This document shows, in pieces, positions 1 through 9,185 of a DNA stretch of 64,000 bases (position 1 is the stretch's first letter; each line of letters starts with the position of its first letter). The stretch lies in assembly GCF_014642075.1 (NCBI RefSeq), contig NZ_BMIK01000020.1, positions 1-64,000 on the forward strand, given 5' to 3'. The notes below the pieces were generated by a model. The model searched no databases. It was not told where the DNA came from and worked only from the letters and a program-made list of their open reading frames with translations. The position numbers and the translations under genes are program-made. The stretch is from Parapedobacter defluvii (GTDB lineage Bacteria > Bacteroidota > Bacteroidia > Sphingobacteriales > Sphingobacteriaceae).

Positions 1-243
1 ACTTGTAATCCGCCTTATTGGCCATGCTCAGGTTTTTCTTGGGATATATTGTCTTCAGGTTCATCATCTTATACAATCTCCTGGGGATCGTAAAGATCAT
101 TAGTTTTAGTTATTGGATACCAATAGCACTATGCCGTCTTTATTTTTTTTCTCTCTATGACCTTAAGCCACTTCCACTTTGCTGTGCTGTGGGCTGTAAT
201 CTTCCCTATCAATTAGCTACGGTTAATGATTTAGTTTTTATGG
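1..243. other. Left edge, no supported gene
   Basis: AT-rich sequence downstream of the minus-strand ATPase gene. A plus-strand frame opens at 18 and runs to 299, but its translation is low in charged residues, overlaps the end of the ATPase gene and shows no domain, so it is not called. No terminator hairpin was recognised after the ATPase stop. Confidence 0.5.
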
Positions 244-2064
244 CTAAAACTCAAAACCAAACAACGTACCCACATCGTCCTTATCTAGCCGAACGATAGT
301 TTCCTCATCAGAAAAATAAACCGGCCGATCCTCATTATCCAGCGGTAGATCGGATTTAATTGCGGATAGGATATATTGAAAATCATATTGAGCGGACAGT
401 TCGCGAACGAGCTGAATAAGCCGGGTTTTGATGCCGTTATCCTGCTGCGACAGGACATCATCGTGGTATACGAAGCGGAAATACGACTCCCCGTTATATG
501 CGCAAAGGACAGCGAGGTCAAACGCTATGCACAACATTTTTTTATAGGTACGGCCATCATCCTTAGCGGTGTCCTGCTCAAGATCGGCTTTATCCTGCAC
601 CTTCGGCGGCGGAAAATCCACATTATTACTGTTGTTGACAGACCAGGACATTCGCGCGTCTTCATCCATAATCCGCTTGTAGTAGCTGGCAAACTTGGCT
701 CGGATATCTGCATAGCGCGCATTTTTTTCGGTATGCTGAAACTCCTTCCGAAGCTGCAATACCGTGCTTTCTATATCTTTCAACAAGTTTTCCCGCTCCT
801 GTTCCTTGGCCAGAATCAAGTCGATTGTAGATAGACGCTTTTCCAAGGTAAGCAGCCGTCCCTGTATCTTAACCAGGTCTTTTTGATATTGCTTGAACCG
901 CTTGAAGGAATCGGTGTCGCGAAGGAACGATAAAAGATTTTCTTTGCGACCATTCAAATCCTGCAACTGCTTGTTTAGCGCGTCCAGCTCCTGCCGTTTG
1001 TTATCCAGTGTGGCTTTAAGCAGCTTGTTGCGCTCCGTGGTAAGCGCGGTGTTGAATTGCATCAGCGCATCGTAATCGGCTCTTAGCTGATCCGGAAAAT
1101 AAACAGACGATTCTTCAAATACCTTGTTTACCTTATCCAAATTGAAAGCAAACTTGTTCTGGATGGACTGTTGCAACCGGCTGATCTCGTAATTGAGGCC
1201 GTAAGACAACGTGTTCAGGTCGCTGATCTGGGATTCGATTTCTTCGATGCCTTCATCGATCAACCGCTTGTCCTGCTCATAGAAATTGAAGCTATCAATA
1301 CGCGCTTCGATTTCCTTGGATTCGGCTTCAATCTGCTGCATCTGGGCCACGATGTCGTCCCGATCTTCGACCTTAACGGAATATTCGTTCTTCAGATTTT
1401 CGATAAAGGCTTTGATATCATTGCGTTTATCGTCGTTTTTGTATTTGGCTTCCAGCAGCCTTCCGTCAAAACCCAGCAAGTCAAACATGAAGGGCTTCCA
1501 GTCCACATCATTACCCTGCTTGAACTTGGAGAGCTTATACACATCCTCGTAATCGCCCTGAGTACGAATGCTGTAGCTGATGGCTTTGCGGTAGTCGTAC
1601 TTTTTATTACTGAAAAAATCCAGCGCAAGGTAATCGGCCAATTGCTGTTTGGCGGGTTGAAAGGAAATGTCTTCCTGCTGCCACTCGACCGGCGGTATGA
1701 ACCCTTCGGTGCTTTGATCCAGCAACGCGAAAGATATTTTTGTCGGAGTAGCTACGCTTCGCCGGATGGTGAGGTATCGCCCGCTATTAAGCAGCAGCTC
1801 CAAGTAAAAGGTATGGTCTTTAAAAATTAACTCGCCATTTTTCTCTTTAAACAGAAAGTGTTGCCTGTTGACACCTTTGAGAAACAGGAAGTCAATCAAC
1901 TCGGCCAGCTTGGTCTTACCCAAGCTGTGCGAGTTTTTCTTTTCTTTATTCTTAGTCGGTGCATCGTCCGCAATAACATCGGCATAGATGACACTCAGCC
2001 CACGGAGATTGAACCGTACGTTTTTAAAACCTGCGTCGCTACAATAGAGTTTACTTAGTTTCAT
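244..2064 (-). CDS. DUF2326-type ABC/Rad50-like ATPase of an ABC-three-component (ABC-3C) system
   Basis: This 606-residue protein is the ATPase of a three-gene operon. It has a short N-terminal ATPase lobe with a P-loop reading SLGKTKLAEL (K50, T51), a long charged coiled-coil middle at about residues 190-450, and a C-terminal lobe with DDGRTYKKMLCIAFDLAV followed by a Walker-B-like strand FVYHDD (D535, D536). This split-ATPase-plus-coiled-coil layout is that of SMC/Rad50 relatives, and the P-loop resembles the DUF2326 family. In ABC-3C systems such an ATPase is thought to sense a DNA or nucleoprotein cue and license an effector; that role is predicted from comparative genomics. Its start overlaps the end of the middle-component gene by 14 bases, indicating translational coupling. 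The P-loop deviates from GxxGxGKS/T, as expected for this family. Target and trigger are unknown. Confidence 0.85.
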   Translation of the reverse strand: MKLSKLYCSDAGFKNVRFNLRGLSVIYADVIADDAPTKNKEKKNSHSLGKTKLAELIDFLFLKGVNRQHFLFKEKNGELIFKDHTFYLELLLNSGRYLTIRRSVATPTKISFALLDQSTEGFIPPVEWQQEDISFQPAKQQLADYLALDFFSNKKYDYRKAISYSIRTQGDYEDVYKLSKFKQGNDVDWKPFMFDLLGFDGRLLEAKYKNDDKRNDIKAFIENLKNEYSVKVEDRDDIVAQMQQIEAESKEIEARIDSFNFYEQDKRLIDEGIEEIESQISDLNTLSYGLNYEISRLQQSIQNKFAFNLDKVNKVFEESSVYFPDQLRADYDALMQFNTALTTERNKLLKATLDNKRQELDALNKQLQDLNGRKENLLSFLRDTDSFKRFKQYQKDLVKIQGRLLTLEKRLSTIDLILAKEQERENLLKDIESTVLQLRKEFQHTEKNARYADIRAKFASYYKRIMDEDARMSWSVNNSNNVDFPPPKVQDKADLEQDTAKDDGRTYKKMLCIAFDLAVLCAYNGESYFRFVYHDDVLSQQDNGIKTRLIQLVRELSAQYDFQYILSAIKSDLPLDNEDRPVYFSDEETIVRLDKDDVGTLFGFEF

Positions 2065-2293
2065 TGTAACGAAATGAATCGGTGGACTGATCGTAGTTTA
2101 ACTTACCCAACAGGAAAAGAAAGTTCAGTGCATAAGGGTAATTCTCGCGCGCCTGACTGCCCAAGGTATCGGTAACTTTATGCAGCAGGGTATCATAGCT
2201 GATGTGGTAATACGCGTTCAGCTCCTTTAGGATGAAAGCGCTGATATTAACAACGGAATAATCCAGGTTGGTATGTCTGTCCGGACGTATCAT
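2051..2293 (-). CDS. ABC-3C middle component (MC) protein
   Basis: Small 80-residue protein between the effector and ATPase genes. Its ATG overlaps the effector stop in an ATGA arrangement (2290-2293), and its own end overlaps the ATPase start. It is predicted all-helical, starting MIRPDRHTNLDYSVVNISAF and containing LNFLFLLGKLNYDQ, which matches the size, position and helix-rich character of middle components in ABC-3C systems; these are thought to link the ATPase to the effector. The assignment rests on operon position plus general sequence character, and the exact MC subfamily cannot be named without a profile search. Confidence 0.75.
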   Translation of the reverse strand: MIRPDRHTNLDYSVVNISAFILKELNAYYHISYDTLLHKVTDTLGSQARENYPYALNFLFLLGKLNYDQSTDSFRYNETK

Positions 2294-3237
2294 TTCTCAC
2301 CGATTAAACATTCTACATACATGTAATGCAATAGCGTAATTACATGGCGTTTACCGCCGAGCAACGCCGTATTGCCATCACAGATCCGCTTATAGATATA
2401 GAGGAATATTTCCTCGAACGCTGCAAAGTTACTTCTTTTCATGGTAATGATGTTACTCAATTCGACAGCGATATCAAAATATTGCTCCTTTATGGTGTCG
2501 TTGATGGGGTTATCCAAAAACGCTTGTATCTTATTGAAATCCATAAGAGACCTACCAAGCAGTTCGTTTACATAATAGGCCTCCCCTAGCCCATTTTTGG
2601 TATTCTTTTCGTCGATTTTAATTTTATCGAAGTCATATTTGAGAGCTTCCGCCTGTCGTTTGACATCGTCAGAAATAGCTGGCCAATGTTGTTTTAATGC
2701 GACAATGATGTTTTTAATTTCCTCGTCGGAAAAATCAAAAGGAATACGCAGCATATCCAATTGGTATTGCCGAACGATATTTTTATTGGAATTGAGGTAT
2801 TGGTTGTTAATGGTTTCCTTGCCGATTATAGCTACGTTGGGTATGCCGGTTTCTTTACGTATTTTTTCGCAAAGCGCCTCGCCTGCGATACCGGAGTATT
2901 TTCGATTCGTAAATAATAGGTAGCAATCGACGGCTCCATCTTGACGGAGCTTTTTTAGCTTGGGGATTTCTTCATTTTGAATCAATCGTTGAAACTCTCC
3001 GTCGGAGCAGGAAGCAACAGGATTTGAGGTATGTTTAGCCTGGATGATAAACTTTCCTTCCCACCGCTGATCGGTATCGGAAGGGAACCGCTCAGCCCTG
3101 CCCGTAAACACTCCATCCCGACCACCATCTTTTCCTTCAGAAAAAGAGATGACTCCCATGCCAAGCAGTTGCTGGCAAAAGGTATTAGTTAATTTTTCAA
3201 ACGTGCCGCTATCGAGTTCTTCTAAAAAATAATTCAT
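2290..3237 (-). CDS. ABC-3C effector with restriction-endonuclease-like domain
   Basis: First gene of the operon, 315 residues. The N-terminal half has the signature of a PD-(D/E)xK nuclease of the Mrr-like kind: GKDGGRDGVF (D41) followed by the strand FIIQAKHT with Q66 and K68, a QxK variant of the (D/E)xK motif. The next part (DCYLLFTNRKYSG, IPNVAIIGKETI) resembles the conserved strands that follow the active site in such nucleases. The C-terminal half from about residue 170 is helical and probably binds the middle component or ATPase. Inference: a DNA- or RNA-cutting toxin component held in check by the two downstream proteins. No methyltransferase is adjacent, so a classical restriction system is unlikely. 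Nuclease activity is predicted from motifs only. Confidence 0.8.
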   Translation of the reverse strand: MNYFLEELDSGTFEKLTNTFCQQLLGMGVISFSEGKDGGRDGVFTGRAERFPSDTDQRWEGKFIIQAKHTSNPVASCSDGEFQRLIQNEEIPKLKKLRQDGAVDCYLLFTNRKYSGIAGEALCEKIRKETGIPNVAIIGKETINNQYLNSNKNIVRQYQLDMLRIPFDFSDEEIKNIIVALKQHWPAISDDVKRQAEALKYDFDKIKIDEKNTKNGLGEAYYVNELLGRSLMDFNKIQAFLDNPINDTIKEQYFDIAVELSNIITMKRSNFAAFEEIFLYIYKRICDGNTALLGGKRHVITLLHYMYVECLIGEK

Positions 3238-3481
3238 AGGTAATAGGATGACATTACTCTAGCTATTTCATTAACGATTATGTTGGTTACTTGATTAGTT
3301 TACGATGCTAATATAGGGAAACGTTTTAAAATACTGAAATTTTTAGTAATTTTTTCCAGCCAAATCAAGTATAATCTGATCATGTTTTATTGAACCCGGG
3401 ATAACTCATAAAAAGACCACCTTAAACCATCTTGATAATCGTAACCTAAATTGACGCCGGATTTGCTAAACCAAATTTCTC

Positions 3482-3796
3482 TCACGCCATTCGAATGAAT
3501 TTGTAGGTTTTGAATCTTCCTCCTTCATAAATAAATTGCGTCACAACCTGATCGGCAAAATCGAATTGATGATAGGAAATGACATCAAACCGTTGATTTT
3601 TCTCGCCTATCTTATTGCCTTCTCTATCGCATGATGTACTTCTGAATGTAAAATGGATCGCCGAGGCCTTTTTCCTGAAGTCACTTTCAAGATCTCTCAT
3701 TATTTTGGAAAGATCCTGAATATTCTTAGCTTCCAAACTCGCATTACTAGTACTGACAGGACACGGTTTATGGGTTTGACTTTGATAAGTCGAGCA
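3482..3796 (-). pseudogene. Possible decayed small lipoprotein gene
   Basis: A minus-strand frame is open from 3796 to 3482. From a possible TTG at 3736 it codes 84 residues with ordinary protein composition, including IHFTFRSTSCDREGNKIGEK and FIYEGGRFKTYKFI. Read upstream of that TTG the frame continues as CSTYQSQTHKPCPV, which looks like the start of a mature lipoprotein, and is preceded after an in-frame TAA by hydrophobic codons VKLILLRAI. This suggests a lipoprotein signal broken by a nonsense codon, but it may also be chance. No family recognised. The flanking stretches 3238-3481 and 3797-3913 show no other convincing gene; the first must hold the promoter of the ABC-3C operon. Confidence 0.3.
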
Positions 3797-3913
3797 TTAG
3801 ATGGCTCGAAGCAATATCAACTTGACAGATATGAAAGCGGCTCAAAAACAAACTACGAAGCTTGCATCCAATCTCTTTTATCGTATTTTTAAAAACCATT
3901 AGATAGGAGTTAA

Positions 3914-6239
3914 ATGAAAATACCGGATTGCCTTTATCTCGTAGCGGGCATATTTTTTATAACCGCTTGTCAGCAGGGCGCAAAGCGGCAGAACCTGCTG
4001 GATGTGGGTATTCCCGAAAAGATGGCCGAATACCGCCGTGGGCAGCTCTCGGACATCCACTATAGGCTTTCGTTTTCCATCCCGGAAGACCGCGGGCAGC
4101 CCATTCGTGCACACCTCTCGCTGGAAGTGGTGCTTCATGCGCTGGATCAGCCACTATACCTGGATTTCAATGAAGACAAATCCCATCTGCTGGCGTTGAC
4201 AGTGAATGGTGTGGAAACGGCTATCGACCATGAGCAGGAGCATTTGATCATCGCTGCCGATGTGCTGCATGAAGGAGAGAATATCATTGCGATAGACTTC
4301 ATCGCCGGAGAGCTGTCGCTCAACCGAAATGACGACTTTCTGTATACGCTACTGGTTCCGGACAGAGCCAGCACGTTATTCCCCTGTTTTGATCAGCCCG
4401 ATCTGAAGGCTACCTATCAGCTGACCATCACGGCACCGAAAGATTGGGAGGTGCTCACGACTACGAGGGAGGAAAGCCATACCGAAGAAAAGGAGACTCA
4501 TACCGAACATCGCTTTGGCAAGACCGATAAAATCAGCACTTACCTGTTTTCGTTTGTGGCCGGCAAATTTGCGGTGGCAGCACAGCGGCTAGACAGCATG
4601 GATATGCGTTTCCTCTACCGGGAAAACGACAGCGACAAAGTGCAGGTTTGGCGATCTGGTGACGATGGTGTGGTTTGACGACGTGTGGCTGAAGGAAGTT
4701 TTTGCCAACTTCATGGCCGATAAAATTGTGAACCCTGCATTCCCACAGGTCAATCATGACCTGTCTTTCGTGATGGGGCATTACCCCGCAGCTTATGGTG
4801 AAGACCGGACCAAAGGTACCAACCCGATCCGGCAACGGCTGGCTAACCTGAAGGAAGCAGGCTCTATGTACGGGAACATCATCTACGATAAGGCGCCCAT
4901 CATGATGAGGCAGTTGGAAAAAGCCATCGGGCAGAACCGGTTCCGCGAGGGTGTCCAAGCCTACCTCAAGCGGTATGCCTATGGGAATGCCGAATGGGAC
5001 GACCTGATTGCGATATGGGACGAAAAGACCGATATCGACCTGAAACAGTGGAGTGACGTATGGGTAAACCAGGCGGGCAGGCCGGTTTTCGACGCAGATG
5101 TTCGCTATGACAACGACAGCACCATCCGGTCCTTCACGCTTGCCCAGCATGCCGAGGATGGCAGGGCCCTCATATGGCCGCAGCGGTTTTCGGTGGCGCT
5201 GGTGTATCCCGATACTATCGTCGAAATCCCCGTGAACATCACGGGCAGGGAGCTATCGCTCTCAACCGCCGTAGGTGCCAAGCGACCAATGTCCATTATC
5301 TATAATTATGATGGGCTTGGCTGCGGGGTCTTCCCTGTTACCGACCATACGGTGAAGGATTTGATGTCTCTTAAAGACGACGTTGCCAGGGGGTATGGCT
5401 ACGTGAATTGTTATGAACAATTGGTAAACGGAAACTATCCCGTGGAGCCGTTCATTGAAGAAATGCGCGGGGCATTGGCCGTTGAATCCAATGAGTTGAT
5501 ATTGGAGTATTTGGTGGGAAGTTTGGACGCCGTATTTTGGCATTTCCTGCCTGAAGAGGCCCGCAATCATTTTCAACAACAGTTGGAGCCCTATTTGTTC
5601 CGGATGCTCCAGTCCAAGGGCAGGTCGGCCAACCTTAAAAAATCACTCTTCCAACTCTACCGCTCCCTCGCCTATTCAGGCGAAGGTCGGGAGCGGTTGT
5701 ACCAACTGTGGAATAAGACGCTCTCCTTTCCCGACCTGAAATTGAATAACGATGATTTCTCCGGAATAGCCATGGACCTGGCTGTGTACAGCCATCCCCT
5801 ATCGGGCGAGATTCTGAAAAAAGCAAAAGCGTCACTCACTAATCCGGACAAACGCCAGCGGTTCGATTTCCTGCTGCCTGCCTTATCGGCCGATTCACAG
5901 GTGCGGGATACTTTTTTCTTGTCCATGAGGGATGAAAAAAACAGGGAAAAGGAAGATTGGGTACTTTCGGCCATGAACTACATCCACCATCCCTTGCGCC
6001 AAGCCGATGCTGTTGCGCACATCGGCGTATCATTGGAGTTGCTCCAGGAAATCCAGCAGACAGGCGATATTTTCTTCCCCAAGCGGTGGCTGTCTGCCAC
6101 CATCGGGCGGTATCGCTCCAAAGAGGCTTATGAGATACTTCAGGATTTCCTCACAGATCATCCGGACTACAACCTGATACTGATGCGTAAGGTATTGCAA
6201 GCAACTGACAACCTCGACAGGGCGCAGCGGCTTCATTGA
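3914..6239 (+). pseudogene. M1 family metallopeptidase with the catalytic core deleted and frame shifted
   Basis: Two frames together encode an M1 (aminopeptidase N-like) enzyme. The first, 3914-4678, starts after a TAGGAG site with a lipoprotein signal ending FITACQQG and covers the N-terminal beta domain (TLFPCFDQPDLKATYQLTIT). The second frame continues through 6239 with WFDDVWLKEVFANFMADKI, SMYGNIIYDKAPIMMRQLE and the helical C-terminal domain. At about 4644-4647 the reading jumps from FLYRENDSDKVQ straight into FGDLVTMVWFDD in the next frame. Intact relatives carry roughly 70 residues here, holding the GxMEN substrate motif and the HExxH zinc site; both are absent, and only the third zinc ligand (E of KEVF) remains. 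The product cannot be an active M1 peptidase. The deletion could be genuine or an assembly error. Confidence 0.88.
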
Positions 6240-6255
6240 AACCGCCCCACAGTTA

Positions 6256-6285
6256 TTGTTTCCTAAACGTTTTTTCCTATTTTCG
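6256..6285 (+). promoter_or_regulatory. Probable promoter of gldFG
   Basis: TTG at 6256-6258, a 19-base spacer, and TATTTTCG at 6278-6285, one base off the Bacteroidetes -7 consensus TAnnTTTG. It sits 22 bases before the gldFG start. Confidence 0.5.
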
Positions 6286-6306
6286 GGGCATTAAATCACC
6301 AAGGAA

Positions 6307-8709
6307 TTGCTGAGTATCTACAAAAAAGAAATCGCGGCTTATTTCAATTCGCTCACAGGGTATTTAGTGATCGGCCTGTTTTTGCTGATTACCGGCCTTC
6401 TTTTGTGGGTATTTCCAGACACCAGCATCCTCGATTATGGCTATGCCACGTTGGAAAGCTTTTTCCAGCTCAGCCCTTACTTGTTTATGTTTCTCATTCC
6501 GGCCGTTACCATGCGGAGCATCGCAGGGGAAAAGGCCGACGGCACCTGGGAACTGCTACTTACGCGGCCCTTGCGAATGTGGCATCTGTTATGCGGCAAA
6601 TACCTCGGAAGTCTTACCGTCGTATTCCTGGCACTGTTGCCAACGTTTATCTACGGCTGTGCGGTTTACCGGTTGGCACTTCCGGAAGGTAATGTAGATG
6701 TCGGGGCATGGATCGGTTCTTACCTCGGTTTACTCTTCTTAGGGGCTGTTTTTACGGCCATTGGTTTGTTCACTTCGGCCCTTAGCCGCAATGTGATTGT
6801 CGCATTCTTAACCGCCCTTCTCCTGTCGTTCCTGTTGTTTTACGCATTTGATGCACTTGGTACCTTGCCCATTTTAGCGGACCATGCCTACCAGGTATCT
6901 CGTTTGGGCGCGCAGTCCCACTACGATGCCATCAGCCGGGGTGTGTTGGATAGCCGCGACGCCCTGTATTTTGCCTGTATGGTCGCTGTTTTCTTAGGAT
7001 GTACACATAGGGTACTAAATAGACAACGGAGCACGTGGAAAAAAAATGGAATCATTGATTTGGGTTTTATTGCAGGGCTCTTTTTGGTCCATACACTGGG
7101 TTCCCTGTATTTCACCCGTATCGATTTTACTGCAGAAAAACGGTTTACGCTGTCGCCTTTAGCCAAACAGACCGTAAGCAACCTTCAACAGGATGCCCAT
7201 ATTACGATACTGCTCGATGGCCGTCTCCCTTCGGGTTTTGAGCGATTGAAAAGAGCAACCGTCGACCTATTGAGCGACTTAGCCTCCTATTCAGCAGGCA
7301 AGGTAACATTCAGGGTCGTAAACCCACTGGATGGAAACACACAACAACAGCAGGCTAATACGGAAGCACTTGCCGATCGGGGCATCACCCCCACCAACCT
7401 GAATGTACGTACGGAAACCGGATTCTCCCAGCAATTGATCTTTCCGGCAGCATTGATTACGTACGGTGATCATGAAATTCCCGTACATCTGCTGCTAAGC
7501 CGCGCTGGGGCGTCTCACGAGACCGTACTCAACAATTCCATTCAAAACCTCGAATACGCATTTGTATCTGCATTGCGCAAGGTAATATCCGGTGGCAGGC
7601 CCCTCATCGGTTTTACAGAAGGCCATGGTGAATTGGACAACCGATCGCTCTACGACGCGATTCAGACCCTGACAGCCGGATTCCAAGTTGGATTTGTAAA
7701 CCTCGACAGCATTACATCGGAAGGGTTGAACCAGCTGGCGGCACTGGTTGTCGCCAAACCAACCCGGCCGTTTACAGAAGCAGAGAAATTCAAAATTGAT
7801 CAATTTGTGATGGGCGGCGGAAGCATGCTTTGGGCAATTGACCAAACGGATGCCGAACTGGACAGCATGCGCACCACGGGCAACCAAACCGTTATTGCCA
7901 GGCAGTTGAACCTCGACGACCTACTGTTTACCTATGGAATACGATTCAACTATGACATCGTGGCTGACATGAATTGCGCACAAATTCCGCTGACAATGGG
8001 CAATGTAGGCACCCAATCGCAGATTGAGCTTGCCCCCTGGCTGTTCTATCCCGTCTTTATGCCCACCTCCTCGCATCCCGTGGTTAAAAACCTGGATGGC
8101 ATCCGCAGTGAATTTACAGGCACGCTGGACACGATCGCGGTACCCGGTATCCGTAAGTCGATCATCCTTCAATCCTCACCGTTTTCCCGGTTATTGAATC
8201 TCCCGGCAACAGTTTCGCTTCAACTCGTGGAGGAAACACCCGATCCTACACAATTTAAAAACAAGCCTTACCCGGTAGCGGCACTATTGGAAGGATCCTT
8301 TCCTTCGGTGTTCACGAACCGGCCGGTACCTCAAGGGATCAATCGCACGGTCCAAATACCCGAACGGGGAAAACCAGCAAAAATGGTTGCCATTGCCGAC
8401 GGGGATGTGATCAAGGGACAGGTTAACCCCACCGACGGATCGCCGTACCCGCTAGGCTGGGACCGTTATACGGAACAACAATACGGCAACAAGTCCTTCC
8501 TGCTTAATGCGATTGACTACCTGATCGACGATGCCGATATCATTGCATTGCGGGGAAAGGAAATCAAACTGCGCTTGTTGGACCCGGTAAAAATCAAGGA
8601 AGAGCGGATCTATTGGCAGCTACTGAATGTTGCCTTGCCGCCCATACTGCTGCTATTGTTCGGATTCGTCAGGCAATACCTCCGGAAACGGCGGTACAGT
8701 TCGTTTTAG
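6307..8709 (+). CDS. gldFG: Fused GldF-GldG ABC transporter membrane and auxiliary protein
   Basis: An 800-residue fusion. Residues 1-240 form an ABC-2 type permease with about six membrane segments and the GldF-like start YKKEIAAYFNSLTGYLVIGL, including MRSIAGEKADGTWELLLTRP. From about residue 255 a membrane anchor leads into a periplasmic GldG-like auxiliary region (FTAEKRFTLSPLAKQTVSNL, TEGHGELDN), ending with a C-terminal membrane helix (LLNVALPPILLLLFGF). GldF and GldG work with the ATPase GldA in Flavobacterium gliding motility, but homologues also occur in non-gliding Bacteroidetes, so motility is not implied. GldA is not in the window. The only in-frame start options after the TAA at 6292 are TTG at 6307 or CTG at 6310; an AAGGA lies unusually close to the TTG. 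Confidence 0.9.
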   Translation: MLSIYKKEIAAYFNSLTGYLVIGLFLLITGLLLWVFPDTSILDYGYATLESFFQLSPYLFMFLIPAVTMRSIAGEKADGTWELLLTRPLRMWHLLCGKYLGSLTVVFLALLPTFIYGCAVYRLALPEGNVDVGAWIGSYLGLLFLGAVFTAIGLFTSALSRNVIVAFLTALLLSFLLFYAFDALGTLPILADHAYQVSRLGAQSHYDAISRGVLDSRDALYFACMVAVFLGCTHRVLNRQRSTWKKNGIIDLGFIAGLFLVHTLGSLYFTRIDFTAEKRFTLSPLAKQTVSNLQQDAHITILLDGRLPSGFERLKRATVDLLSDLASYSAGKVTFRVVNPLDGNTQQQQANTEALADRGITPTNLNVRTETGFSQQLIFPAALITYGDHEIPVHLLLSRAGASHETVLNNSIQNLEYAFVSALRKVISGGRPLIGFTEGHGELDNRSLYDAIQTLTAGFQVGFVNLDSITSEGLNQLAALVVAKPTRPFTEAEKFKIDQFVMGGGSMLWAIDQTDAELDSMRTTGNQTVIARQLNLDDLLFTYGIRFNYDIVADMNCAQIPLTMGNVGTQSQIELAPWLFYPVFMPTSSHPVVKNLDGIRSEFTGTLDTIAVPGIRKSIILQSSPFSRLLNLPATVSLQLVEETPDPTQFKNKPYPVAALLEGSFPSVFTNRPVPQGINRTVQIPERGKPAKMVAIADGDVIKGQVNPTDGSPYPLGWDRYTEQQYGNKSFLLNAIDYLIDDADIIALRGKEIKLRLLDPVKIKEERIYWQLLNVALPPILLLLFGFVRQYLRKRRYSSF

Positions 8710-8898
8710 TGCTGTGGCCATAACATCCGTTTTAAAGTTTTTATTTTTAGTTTTCTTCGGGAGCTTAAAAACCTTTGGCAGAAAATGCAACACCATACTC
8801 CATCCCTGCTGCAATGCGGCTCTGTATAATCTCGTTAAAGTGATTTCCACTTTCGAATCGTTCAAAACTTCGAATAACTCAGGAGTTACTTTTGCCAT
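8653..8898 (-). CDS. Small hypothetical protein, doubtful
   Basis: An 81-residue frame starting MAKVTPELFEVLNDSKVEI, with a GGAGGA about 15 bases before the ATG. Its end overlaps the 3' end of gldFG by 57 bases on the opposite strand. The N-terminal half looks protein-like and the C-terminal part is basic (FKLPKKTKNKNFK). No family recognised. The strong inverted repeats further upstream could be its control region, but the gene may be spurious. Confidence 0.3.
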   Translation of the reverse strand: MAKVTPELFEVLNDSKVEITLTRLYRAALQQGWSMVLHFLPKVFKLPKKTKNKNFKTDVMATALKRTVPPFPEVLPDESEQ

Positions 8899-8937
8899 AT
8901 TGTTCAGGAATTATCCTCCATAAAACTCGTATTTGTG

Positions 8938-8978
8938 CCTGTTTTACCCACATACCATGTTGTATGCGGGTAAACAGG
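8938..8978. repeat. Imperfect 17-18 bp inverted repeat
   Basis: CCTGTTTTACCCACATAC (8938-8955) faces TGTATGCGGGTAAACAGG (8961-8978) across a short CATGT centre. The arms match except for one G-T pair and one bulge. No T-run follows on either strand, so an operator or RNA structure is more likely than an intrinsic terminator. It lies 40 bases upstream of the doubtful minus-strand frame ending at 8653. Confidence 0.65.
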
Positions 8979-9025
8979 ACTTATATGGTAATAAGTTTCG
9001 GTACTTACTGTGGACGAAAGTATAA

Positions 9026-9050
9026 ATTATTTATAATGATTATAAATAAT
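9026..9050. repeat. Perfect 11-bp AT inverted repeat
   Basis: ATTATTTATAA at 9026-9036 is mirrored by TTATAAATAAT at 9040-9050 with a TGA centre. It lies in a 476-base stretch (8710-9185) holding no confident gene. A dimeric regulator site is possible. The rest of the stretch is AT-rich with nothing else recognised. Confidence 0.55.
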
Positions 9051-9185
9051 AATATGATTTAGCGTGATTATGACAATAAAGTTATAAAATATCCTTTGGA
9101 CAAAATAGGGTGGATACGGTAGACTGTCCGCCGCTTTCTATTCATCATACACCTGCAGACACCAAAAACACCAGGATGGTAAATT

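Noticed and set aside
18-299. Plus-strand frame of 93 residues at the left edge
   Set aside because: Overlaps the ATPase gene end, odd composition and no domain; likely chance.
1171-1830. 219-residue plus-strand frame
   Set aside because: Antisense to the DUF2326 ATPase coiled coil; its repetitive hydrophobic composition is a shadow of that gene.
4533-5150. 205-residue minus-strand frame
   Set aside because: Antisense to the well conserved C-terminal part of the M1 peptidase gene.
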